Source: Echinococcus granulosus (Eukaryota > Platyhelminthes > Cestoda > Cyclophyllidea > Taeniidae). Taken from it: a stretch of DNA of 64,000 nt. The stretch spans positions 1 to 64,000 of the forward strand of contig NW_020170555.1 in NCBI RefSeq assembly GCF_000524195.1. Direction: 5' to 3'. Made by a program: the position numbers and the translations under genes. The notes under the pieces were generated by a model. The model searched no databases. It was not told the DNA's origin and saw only the letters and a program-made list of their open reading frames with translations. Positions 39,801 through 46,799 of the stretch are shown here, piece after piece; position 1 is the stretch's first letter; each line of letters begins with the position of its first letter.

Positions 39801-42800
39801 AATTGCCGCCACAAAAAACAGACATTTTAGAACATTTTTTTTTCTAAAAATATGGGTACTTAGTTGGCACAATCCCACTGACAATAGGCCGGTGCTTGAT
39901 AAATTTCATGATAGCAGAATCTGCCTAGTAGGGAATGCTTGAAAAAAGGAAATTGAATCCATACCTGCAACACATCCTTCAAATCCAGGCACACGAATAA
40001 ATCCCTCACAGCATTGAATTTTGTCTTGAAAAACAGGCTGGTCAACTATTCTATAGCTGGTAGCTATTTCACGACTACAAAAAAGAGAAAAAAAATATAG
40101 TTTGTTTTAGAGTTTATTCAGGCCTCTTTTGACACAAACACCATTAGGGCTCATCGTTTGCAGAGAACTACACATAAAAGGTACTTAAATGATGTGTTTC
40201 CATTTTTTTCACAGCGTAGACCACAAGCAGAAGCGCAAATAACAGTTAATGGAGGTTTCGACCACCACACTTCGGTCTTAATTCTCACAACTTGTGTTTA
40301 ACAGGAAAAAGTCACTATAGGAATACATTTACATCCACAATGAAAGGGAAGAAGGCTATACTTCTCAAATTATGCCAAAGAGAATTAAAACGAGACACAC
40401 TTTTACAAATCAAGGGTTATGAGCTATTGTAATGCGCCGAATGTCTGTTCAACTCTCAATTTTGGTAAATAGACCATTTAGGTCCTCCATTATTGTGTCT
40501 TCTCAGGATGACTAGGCCTTCAGGCCATGCCAGTAGCCCCAATCCCTTCTGTAGGTCGACAATACATATTCTTCCCAAGTCGTATGTCTTCTTTGGTCTT
40601 CAGAGAAGTCGCAGAGTGCTATATTAGTGGCAGCAGAAAGCGAACCTGATCCTTAAGCACATCCATCATGATTTCTACTGCGGGGTGATGAACCTTATCG
40701 GTACGGAGGAGGTGCACATACTGCAGATAAGGGAATCGCTGACGACCACTAGCGAAAGGGACAAAAATGGCGTCAGCCTTCGGCATTTGCCACGGTCCCG
40801 TGGTCTGGAGGAAAGCTATTAACAACTGAAGTGACACTAGTTGTAAACCATTGAAAAATTGTTTATTACGGAGCTGTCGATAGTACCCATATGAAGATAT
40901 CAAATATGTGAACGCGCTATTTCTCCTCCACCTCTCTACTGGTTGGATGGAACTTAGATAGGTAAGGCTGGGTAGTGGTAAAGTGAGAACATCGTGGCAA
41001 GGAGGGATGGACGTGATACCTTACCTCTACAGAACTACATTAAACTCCGTCCTTGCTATATGGCCCTGTCTTTAGGCCAGGGTTTCCAGGAGTAGCAATG
41101 GACAAGCCTGTTGGCCAGCACATTCCCCCTTCCCCGATACAGTTCCCATGCAGGACAAGTCTCCATGTGCAGTAGAATTGCCAAGGGGAATAAGTGACAT
41201 TACAGTCAAGCATCTGCTCAGTAGCATAGAAATTCGGTAATTGGCAAGGTTGGATCGTTAATGTTTTACAACACCGATTACGTTGCTATGGGTGGCATAG
41301 GCGATTGACCAATGGGAGCGCCGGAAAAGACGCTCAAATTAGGGAGCGGTTTACAATACACTGGCTGCTTGTTTAACCCTCGGTTTTGGTAAAGGAACCA
41401 CTTAGGTGGTCCGCCATTATACCTTTACAAGGCAAGCTGGCCTGTGAGCTATGACAGTAGACTTAAGCCCTACTGTACATTGTCAATACGCATTCTGCCC
41501 AAGTACCGTGGCTTCATTCGTTTTTACGGAAGTCCAAGGGCGTTACCCTATACTGGATGCTTGAGGTTTAAAGATTCTGGACTTGGCATTGAAGGAAGTA
41601 AACTTTTTAAATAGATTCAAATACTTACATGGTTTTTTTTAAAAATAATTCATGGGTCCACATGATTTAAATTTGATTAAGTCAAAAAAACTCATGTCGA
41701 AATGTGAAACTGCATTAGATTAACAATCCCGAAAGTAAAAAATTAAAAAATGGGAAGGTTTTAATAGGTTGATGCACCAATTTTCAAGCCTTTCTAAAAA
41801 AGGATGTGGAAGTAGATATTTCTATCTGATCGGGAATTGACCAAAAATAAGCCAAATTTTTAAATTAGTAAACCGACAACCAATAGAATAGAGGCGGCAA
41901 AATTCGCCTCCGTTTAGATACGAAAAATTCCCAAGTAAAAGGAGAAAATCTCACGTGTCCTAAATCATCGCTTTTCCATGTCAGGTTGACAAGATTAGTA
42001 CACCTTCCTTGTCGCAATTTAATCCTTTAAGTGTTTTCGTGCCAGACAAACTAATGCTTTAATAAGACACCTAATTTGTTTTACCTAATAAAAAAGCAAA
42101 GGATTATATAAATTTTGTTTTTTTCAAAAAAAGATACTTTAAGTTAACCTGGTAAAGCAGATTACACAGACCATGGTCATAGCATCGCATAGAAAAGTTT
42201 TGGTCGAGTTTACGCAAAGTTGACATCTATCCAGCAGGTCGTCTCCTGCCCTTTTGGACTCAATTGGCAACTGCAAATTATGCGATAAAAAAAAAAACAG
42301 AAAAGGCTGTCGGAAAGAACTTGAACTTACCGTTGCTCGTCTACTTTACACCAAGTGCCTTTCGCACCGCAGTCCTTCTTCCAAACTGGATAATTTTTGT
42401 AATACGGCACTTCGAAGTGTTCCCACACACGAATCGAGGTCTTGTACTGAAACCGGCATACATTTGGCCTACAACAGTAAAAATGAGCAAACTTTAGAAC
42501 AGAGGCATTAAAATTGGTGACTTTTTCACAAGTGTGAAAATCTGCCTCACCAAAGGCGTTGTCAAGGCAATTTGCCTTAATGTATGGAACGTGTTCAAAT
42601 GCTGGAAACAAAGGACTTTACGTAGATCAGGGAGGCAGATTACACAGACCTCTTCCGGTTCTCACAGATCGGGCTGTGCACATGTCACCTACAGCACTGC
42701 TTGAAAGTCGTAACTCTTACAATATCTTCCAAATCAAGCATTATCTTCTATCCGAGATGGGAGAAAAAAATTGGCTAATCTACATCAAATATCACCTATC

Positions 42801-45800
42801 AGCTTCTTAGCATCGGGCTAATGTTAATGCCTTTCTTATTTCCAGCCAAACAAAAAGCATACTTAGATGTAAGGGGAATAAAGAAGGGAATTAGAGGTGC
42901 TAATTAGCGCTTAAATTAGCACCGCCTGTCAGTGCATTAACCTCGAACCCGGATGGACTTTTTATCCTCGGTTCGACGTCGCAGTTAGCGGTAGTGAGTT
43001 ACGCCTTTTCATGGTGTAGTACATCCATCTTGTTGGCCTACATTAAATAAGCTAGGCACCAACTTCCACAAAATTGAATATGCGCATTTTGTGAAATTTG
43101 AAAGGTTCACTTTTTTTTAATAATCCATTGGACAGACCGGAAGCAACAAAAGCTCGCTCAGCGATTTGTCGAAATCCATCTGGCTAACCTAAGGGAACTC
43201 AAACACCCTAGTAAATTACAGAAATTCATCAGACAGACATGAAGCAATTTACTTTCTCTCATAAATTTGTCATGGAGAAATGTTTTATCAGATTGTTAAT
43301 TGCCTAAGAGGTACGTGGAGCGCAGCCCTCGGAGTGGTTAGTAAAAAGAGGTGGAGAGAGGCGGGAGTGGCTATAACAGACGCCTTATTTGTTGAATACC
43401 AAAAGCGTCGTTTAGGCGGCATAACTTACAGAGCAAATAATGAAATATATGCGAATGTAGGTCGTCTTGACAACTAGCACAAAACATTGTTTTACTGGTG
43501 TACTCATATGGTAGCTGTCAAATACATCGACTTGACCGTCCTAAATTAGAGTAAATTAATCAGTTTATCAGTCCATTTTTTGAAATCGTAAATATAAACA
43601 ATACCTATTCATTGTCAATTTCTACATTATGATGAATGGAACGATGGGTGGTGGAGGGAAGAAGGAGGAGGAAAAAAGGTAGCGTTTTTGTGACCTGATG
43701 ATGTTGTCAAGCCACGACGTCCCTATCAATGGCACCCGTCATCTACCCTTCAAGTGCACACACGTCAAATCAACTTTTGACAATTAAGCCTCATTTTTTT
43801 GTCTCGCATTCTTCAAATTGGTGGGGAAAGAAACGATTGGGAAGTTGTTTCAGACGATGTCGAGGTATAACTTAAGACTACACAGAGAGAAGAGGAACTA
43901 AAATGGAATTGTTTCTTTTCAACGCTAGTAAGTGGAGAGAGAAAATATGTAATTATTGATAAGGCGAGAAGTCGGTTTACTTGGAAGTACTAGGGACGCA
44001 AAAATGAGGCATCTGTGTCAGTCACCTTTCACCATCAAGTCTGCCTAAAAAGTTGCATCGCCGGTGTGGTAGCAAGGTTTGTTTTGCTTCCTTTTTTTCG
44101 CCTTCCAAATCCTTTGGTCATTTTGTCGTTCTGTTCTCTTTGTTTCCTGTCTCCTTTCTTCAAATTTCCTCAAGGACTTCTTCAAAAGGCTCTTGATGGT
44201 AGTACCTTGTGTGTTATTACAATTTTCTCACGCCGTACTCTCTGGGTTCAAGAGATTTTCACAGTGAGATCAACGAGGCCATGAACCACGCAAATAGGAT
44301 TACAATGCATCTTTTATTCCTTCATTCTTACAAGCAAAATGAAAGTTGCTTTAACACTGTCAGCTTCTAGTCATGTGAAAATCCAAAGGTGTTTGTGATC
44401 TAGACAAAGACAGGAAATTAGGTAGTCAAATAGCCTACGACGGAGTCTGTGCCAACGCATTCTGCCAATTATTACGGAAGCGCGTACACACGCACATACA
44501 AACCGGTATATTCTTGCATTATCGCATGCCTGTGCCATGATTGAGTAGCATGCTGGGTTACAGGGAACATGATAGGTTAGTCGTGGCTCTCCTTCTCTCC
44601 ATGTGTGTGTGTGCGAGAGAGAATGTCCCCACTGTGCCACTATCAGCATCATTGTCTGCTTGTATACTAATGAAAAGGTCTAACATTGCCCCTCATAAGG
44701 CCTAAGAATCCGCTGCCAATTATAGTGAAGCGGGTATAAAGGCATGCGAGTTGCTTGCACATCTGCCCCTCTGAAAATACTATATCCATTTCACTTTTTC
44801 ACTCTTTTCTCCTTTTCTAGTGTCAACAAGTGGTACGCATTAGGGAGGGGCGAGGAGGGAGCACGCAAATCTACCCAAGGGAACAGGGGACTCCCCCTCC
44901 CTAACCTAAGAAGTCCTCCCAACTCTTCATATCCGATTTGGTGCAGTTTGCTCAAATCTCTCCCCGTGTGTGTGCATTAACACAAAGTTTACGTCAATCC
45001 TAAAACTAATTTTACAATCAGATGATAAAAGTCTAAATTTGTATTTCCTTTAAATAAATTGTGTTAATGTGCGTTTGTGGATTTACTTACGTGGACTGAG
45101 TCAGAAGACACTCTCAGAGAACATATTATTCCCTATTTATAACCATGCCTTAAATCTACTATATGGCAAATGAAATACTATCATCTCGGTGGAGTCGGTG
45201 AGGTGGATGCTATCAGCCTTGTGTGAGATCTTAAAGGTAAATCCAATGAGTGAAATTAAACCAATCAAATTAGCCGGAATTAAACTGTAACCTTCCATTT
45301 CAACACCTCCTTGTGGTGTAGGCGAAGTTAACCACTTAGAGGGGACTAGGTAACTAGAAATAATCAAAAACGACGTCACATTGGATTGCCGTCAAGAGTT
45401 ATTAGCAAAAATGTAGAGGAAGTGTGAGATGAGAGACTCTAGAAGTATGCTGAGACAAAATACACCAGAATGGCAAATTTGCATTCTCTCGTTCCTCCTC
45501 TTTTGCAAAGTTATACTAAAGACAAATTCATTGGCCTTACGAGAGATAAGAGCCGAATGGGAAACAGAGACGATGCATCCGTCTAAACAGCATCAATTCT
45601 CGTGTGGTATAGCAAAGTGTGACTGTCTCATGTAACAAGGGAGGGTTTGCACATGCATCAGGTATCATCGGGTGGTAAAAAGTATCAAAGGATCTGACAG
45701 CTACATGTCGGCTGCATGGAACCACCTTGAAAGAATATTTTGCTTGCCATTCAATGGGGATTTCCCAAAAAATTTTCTAATGGAATAACGAACTAAACTT

Positions 45801-46360
45801 ATGCTTCTATATAGTATTTCTGCGCCCGAAAAGGGAATGATTGCTTTGTGCTCTCTCAGCGGCCTGTCAATCAAGTAGATCGATCTTTCATGGTATGTCC
45901 TCTTCAATGATGTTTTATTGTATGCAAAATTTGACAAGCCTGACCTCTGAAAGACTCGGAGACAAATACTGAAAGGCTGGAATCTGGTTCTAGACAGCTG
46001 ACAATAAAATGCCGTATGGGGAAGTTATAATCCACGAGAGAAGAGATTGAAAAATGAATGCAAATGCAGTAGTTTAAAAGCGAAAAGGCACTCAATAGAA
46101 TATTCTTACATTCCCAGACGCAATTCCGGTTCAGTCGGTGTCTGCTGAATGGTTTCATAGTCAAGAGGATAAGGAGTGCCACCACTTGTCTTAACTTTTG
46201 TCAGCGATGGAGTTAGCATCCTTCGAAATGGCCTAGATCTGGTGGAGTAGATAACCGTTCTCAAGTTTGAGACATTCTGTATCGCGGGTGTAGTGGGAAT
46301 GAGGCACAAGAGGAGGAAGAGAAGGTGGAGATGGATGAGGTAGCGATCAGAGGGTTTCAT
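18750..46360 (-). CDS. MEGF6-like secreted EMI and multiple-EGF protein
   Basis: Thirty exons read on the minus strand join in phase without a stop, coding about 1621 residues (human MEGF6 is of similar size). Order: signal peptide, Ser/Thr-rich spacer with an RSRPFRR basic site, EMI domain (NVC ... [11 protein letters not shown] ... QCCEGF ... GC) over exons 2-3, nine EGF modules each on its own exon with phase-1 ends (several with the D-I-D/N-E-C start of calcium-binding EGF), then a long run of laminin-type EGF modules of the CPxGxxGxxC pattern. No transmembrane helix or NPxY/ITAM tail is seen at the predicted end, which favours secreted MEGF6 over the MEGF10/Draper receptors. A structural, extracellular or adhesive role is inferred; ligand unknown. 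The 3' two exons are the weak part. Confidence 0.88.
18961..19007 (-). CDS. MEGF6-like exon 29 (tentative)
   Basis: 47 nt between acceptor TTTATTACAG and donor AAAG|GTACTT, coding [15 protein letters not shown]. Phase fits both neighbours, but there is no domain to support it. Confidence 0.45.
19524..19651 (-). CDS. MEGF6-like exon 28: last EGF module
   Basis: [17 protein letters not shown] ... [11 protein letters not shown]. The donor AGT|GTGAGA leads to exons 29-30. If unspliced, the frame instead runs on through a mildly hydrophobic stretch ([12 protein letters not shown]) to a stop about 43 codons later. Confidence 0.8.
20055..20177 (-). CDS. MEGF6-like exon 27: laminin-type EGF
   Basis: [17 protein letters not shown] ... 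[12 protein letters not shown]. Phase 1-1, donor GGA|GTAAGA. Confidence 0.85.
20541..20772 (-). CDS. MEGF6-like exon 26: laminin-type EGF modules
   Basis: [17 protein letters not shown] ... [16 protein letters not shown] ... [12 protein letters not shown]. Acceptor TTTCTGTAG, donor CAAG|GTAAGG. Confidence 0.87.
21201..21487 (-). CDS. MEGF6-like exon 25: EGF with acidic insertion
   Basis: Opens [17 protein letters not shown], then about 45 cysteine-free residues including a Ser/Asp-rich stretch ([16 protein letters not shown]) and a basic patch (GRQRPRTTE), before resuming [13 protein letters not shown] and [10 protein letters not shown]. The acceptor is weak (TTTTCAAG) and the exon ends in phase 0. 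The insertion stays open in frame, and I see no convincing donor/acceptor pair that would remove it. Confidence 0.75.
21560..21715 (-). CDS. MEGF6-like exon 24: laminin-type EGF modules
   Basis: [16 protein letters not shown] ... [12 protein letters not shown]. Completes the module begun in exon 23; phase 1-1. Confidence 0.85.
   Translation of the reverse strand, partial: VSTVNVAPFHVLMDFTETVVDFNVTVSMARPVILLVGHVIVIPAIMGKIVN
22235..22842. repeat. Dispersed ~600-bp repeat, family A, copy 1
   Basis: Aligns in the same orientation with 26110-26745 over its whole length by eye, with small indels; shared anchors include TTTCAATGCGGAGAG (22591 and 26501) and GTTACTCTG/GATTACTCTG. No coding capacity or terminal repeats recognised. 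It sits in an intron of the MEGF6-like gene. Confidence 0.75.
23248..23349 (-). CDS. MEGF6-like exon 23: partial laminin-type EGF
   Basis: [16 protein letters not shown] ... GTCICKPG. Donor CAG|GTCAGT is slightly weak. The next intron (1.5 kb) carries a copy of the ~600-bp repeat. Confidence 0.8.
23559..23794 (-). CDS. MEGF6-like exon 22: laminin-type EGF modules
   Basis: [16 protein letters not shown] ... [16 protein letters not shown] ... [14 protein letters not shown]. The correct frame is not the longest open one here; phase and cysteine pattern decide. Confidence 0.85.
24206..24377 (-). CDS. MEGF6-like exon 21: laminin-type EGF
   Basis: [16 protein letters not shown] ... [14 protein letters not shown], then [12 protein letters not shown]. 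Ends two bases into a codon at AG|GTAAAC, completed by exon 22 to Arg. Confidence 0.85.
24584..25006 (-). CDS. MEGF6-like exon 20: longest exon, laminin-type EGF modules
   Basis: 141 codons, about three and a half modules ([60 protein letters not shown]). Phase 1-1. The high GC and Cys/Gly content also leave other frames on both strands open; those are shadows. Confidence 0.9.
25118..25345 (-). CDS. MEGF6-like exon 19: laminin-type EGF modules
   Basis: [16 protein letters not shown] ... [16 protein letters not shown] ... TGQCICAA. Phase 1-1, donor GCCG|GTGAGC. Confidence 0.88.
25428..25556 (-). CDS. MEGF6-like exon 18: laminin-type EGF
   Basis: [16 protein letters not shown] ... [12 protein letters not shown]. 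Acceptor CTTTTTAG, donor CAAC|GTAAGA. Confidence 0.88.
25852..25887 (-). CDS. MEGF6-like exon 17: 36-nt microexon
   Basis: Twelve codons giving a cysteine-free linker ([12 protein letters not shown]). The acceptor TTTTCTTTCAG and donor CAG|GTAAGC are both strong, and its phase 1-1 joins exons 16 and 18. Because it is symmetric it could be skipped without a frame change. Confidence 0.65.
26110..26745. repeat. Dispersed ~600-bp repeat, family A, copy 2
   Basis: Second diverged copy, in the intron between exons 16 and 17 of the MEGF6-like gene. The open frames in it are not conserved in copy 1, so they are not genes. Confidence 0.75.
26758..26889 (-). CDS. MEGF6-like exon 16: laminin-type EGF
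   Basis: [16 protein letters not shown] ... [16 protein letters not shown]. Phase 1-1. The intron that follows contains a copy of the ~600-bp dispersed repeat. Confidence 0.85.
27394..27417. repeat. Perfect 24-bp palindrome
   Basis: ACATGTCACATA followed by its exact reverse complement. The core GTCAC-N6-GTGAC recurs at 32835 and 49454. Confidence 0.95.
27714..27897 (-). CDS. MEGF6-like exon 15: laminin-type EGF modules
   Basis: [15 protein letters not shown] ... [12 protein letters not shown]. Two in-phase donors exist; I chose CAAT|GTGAGT (27713) because it restores the spacing NCDQFCPSGKFG. The other (TACG|GTAACA) would add about seven residues with two extra cysteines. Confidence 0.82.
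29048..29392 (-). CDS. MEGF6-like exon 14: laminin-type EGF modules
   Basis: 115 codons, phase 0-0, covering nearly three modules ([40 protein letters not shown]). Acceptor TATTTTAG|GGT, donor CCAGAA|GTGAGT. Confidence 0.88.
30198..30240. repeat. 12-bp inverted repeat (hairpin)
   Basis: TGCGACCTACAC and GTGTAGGTCGCA are perfect reverse complements separated by 19 bases; within the intron between MEGF6-like exons 13 and 14. Confidence 0.9.
30342..30487 (-). CDS. MEGF6-like exon 13: first laminin-type EGF
   Basis: [18 protein letters not shown] ... [16 protein letters not shown]. Marks the switch to CxxGxxGxxC modules. Ends in phase 0, breaking the phase-1 rule of the upstream exons. Confidence 0.85.
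31913..32035 (-). CDS. MEGF6-like exon 12: calcium-binding EGF
   Basis: [16 protein letters not shown] ... [14 protein letters not shown], the last of the nine single-exon EGF modules before the laminin-type series. Donor TTC|GTAAGT. Confidence 0.88.
32108..32239 (-). CDS. MEGF6-like exon 11: calcium-binding EGF
   Basis: [12 protein letters not shown] ... [14 protein letters not shown]. Phase 1-1, donor TAG|GTGAGC. Confidence 0.88.
32485..32625 (-). CDS. MEGF6-like exon 10: EGF module
   Basis: Starts with a short linker RVVLEVTD, then [13 protein letters not shown] ... [14 protein letters not shown]. Donor GAAG|GTGATG is a weaker match than its neighbours. Confidence 0.85.
32835..32850. repeat. 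GTCAC-N6-GTGAC motif, site 2
   Basis: GTCACGCATATGTGAC, sharing the ATATGTGAC half with the sites at 27398 and 49454. Confidence 0.6.
33699..33821 (-). CDS. MEGF6-like exon 9: calcium-binding EGF
   Basis: [16 protein letters not shown] ... [14 protein letters not shown]. Full Ca-binding start and an Asn at the beta-hydroxylation-type position region; phase 1-1. Confidence 0.88.
35356..35481 (-). CDS. MEGF6-like exon 8: EGF module
   Basis: [15 protein letters not shown] ... [15 protein letters not shown]. Acceptor TTTTTATAG, donor TTG|GTAAGT. Confidence 0.88.
36597..36725 (-). CDS. MEGF6-like exon 7: EGF module
   Basis: [16 protein letters not shown] ... [14 protein letters not shown]. Acceptor ACATTTTTAG, donor CG|GTAGGT, phase 1-1. 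Confidence 0.85.
37306..37431 (-). CDS. MEGF6-like exon 6: calcium-binding EGF
   Basis: [12 protein letters not shown] ... [14 protein letters not shown]. The D-I-N-E start is the calcium-binding signature. Donor CCGT|GTAGGT. Confidence 0.88.
38201..38323 (-). CDS. MEGF6-like exon 5: EGF module
   Basis: [12 protein letters not shown] ... [14 protein letters not shown]. Phase 1-1, with an adjacent pair of cysteines (ECC) unusual for the module. Confidence 0.88.
   Translation of the reverse strand, partial: PMIGVDKTMADVSESAAIWPEVITAAVHPATDLHLINVIA
38396..38518 (-). CDS. MEGF6-like exon 4: EGF module
   Basis: One EGF-like module ([12 protein letters not shown] ... [10 protein letters not shown]), phase 1 at both ends. 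Confidence 0.85.
39965..40074 (-). CDS. MEGF6-like exon 3: EMI domain, second half
   Basis: Codes [13 protein letters not shown], then QCCEGF and EGC, the typical CC-x-G-[FW] close of an EMI domain. Acceptor TTTTTGTAG, donor GCAG|GTATGG. Not evident from open-frame length alone; found by phase and domain continuity. Confidence 0.85.
40075..42330 (-). other. MEGF6-like intron 2
   Basis: Splits the EMI domain and contains TRIM-like copy 2 (40428-41553). No exon seen otherwise. Confidence 0.7.
40428..41553 (+). mobile_element. TRIM-like LTR element, copy 2 (more complete)
   Basis: Two ~200-bp direct repeats (about 40428-40625 and 41352-41553) flank a 726-bp interior. After the first repeat, 40628-40641 reads TGGCAGCAGAAAGC, close to a primer-binding site complementary to initiator-Met tRNA (TGGTAGCAGAGC type). 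Before the second repeat, 41338-41349 is purine-rich (ATTAGGGAGCGG), as a polypurine tract. The first repeat starts TGTAATGCG. The interior has no gag-pol; the one 94-codon frame is on the opposite strand and unrecognised. It is inserted antisense to the host gene. Confidence 0.72.
42331..42468 (-). CDS. MEGF6-like exon 2: EMI domain, first half
   Basis: Acceptor CTGTTGTAG, donor CG|GTAAGT. It codes PNVCRFQ through [13 protein letters not shown]. The NVC start and the next two cysteines fit the EMI consensus. Confidence 0.85.
42469..46109 (-). other. MEGF6-like intron 1 (3.6 kb)
   Basis: No supported exon or element. Contains short TG/GA simple repeats near 44600. Confidence 0.65.
46110..46360 (-). 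CDS. MEGF6-like exon 1: signal peptide
   Basis: Starts MKPSDRY, then a Leu-rich hydrophobic core ([12 protein letters not shown]) and a likely cleavage after TTPA. A Ser/Arg/Thr-rich spacer follows with a possible R-x-x-R protease site (RPFR). Donor AT|GTAAGA, two bases left over; joined to exon 2 the split codon is ATG. Confidence 0.8.
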
Positions 46361-46411
46361 GGTGGATTCGAGAGAAGTGCTCCACCTTCTTGACGTTAAA
46401 ATCCCCTTTTC

Positions 46412-46640
46412 TGCTTATACTATTGATACGCGGTATTGAGGATGCTGAGTAATCGTCCTAACCGATGATCTCACGGTTGGGTGCCTGCAGATGCACAAGA
46501 CCTGACACTCCTCTTGTGTGCGTCTTGTCTGTCTGCTAGCCTGCCTTGCTATTGGTTGAGCCTGTGCGTGCCTACTTGCGCACGCATACACCTGCTGGCG
46601 ACACGGTGATTGGCTGAGTGCTCTCGAGTTCACTTGGCGA
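46412..46640 (-). promoter_or_regulatory. Likely promoter of the MEGF6-like gene
   Basis: On the minus strand, GTATAAGC lies at about 46413-46420, roughly 55 bases before the ATG. Two CCAAT boxes in sense orientation follow upstream (CTCAACCAAT ending at 46560 and CTCAGCCAAT ending near 46617). The segment is richer in CpG than its surroundings. Arrangement is typical of a promoter, but a distal 5' UTR exon cannot be excluded. Confidence 0.45.
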
Positions 46641-46799
46641 GGAAATTGACTCGCACGCTCTAACGCGCCCACGCACACACGTGGTAGCACAAATTCTTCG
46701 GGTCAAGATGTTCCGCACCTTTTCGCTTAACATGGATGCAGCTGAATTCTTTTTTTGTGTCGCAGGAACTACCATCACTTATGTGACCAGATGAGGTCA

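Noticed and set aside
40619..40903. 94-codon minus-strand frame in the TRIM-like interior
   Set aside because: Not conserved in the other copy and without retroviral motifs; probably chance.
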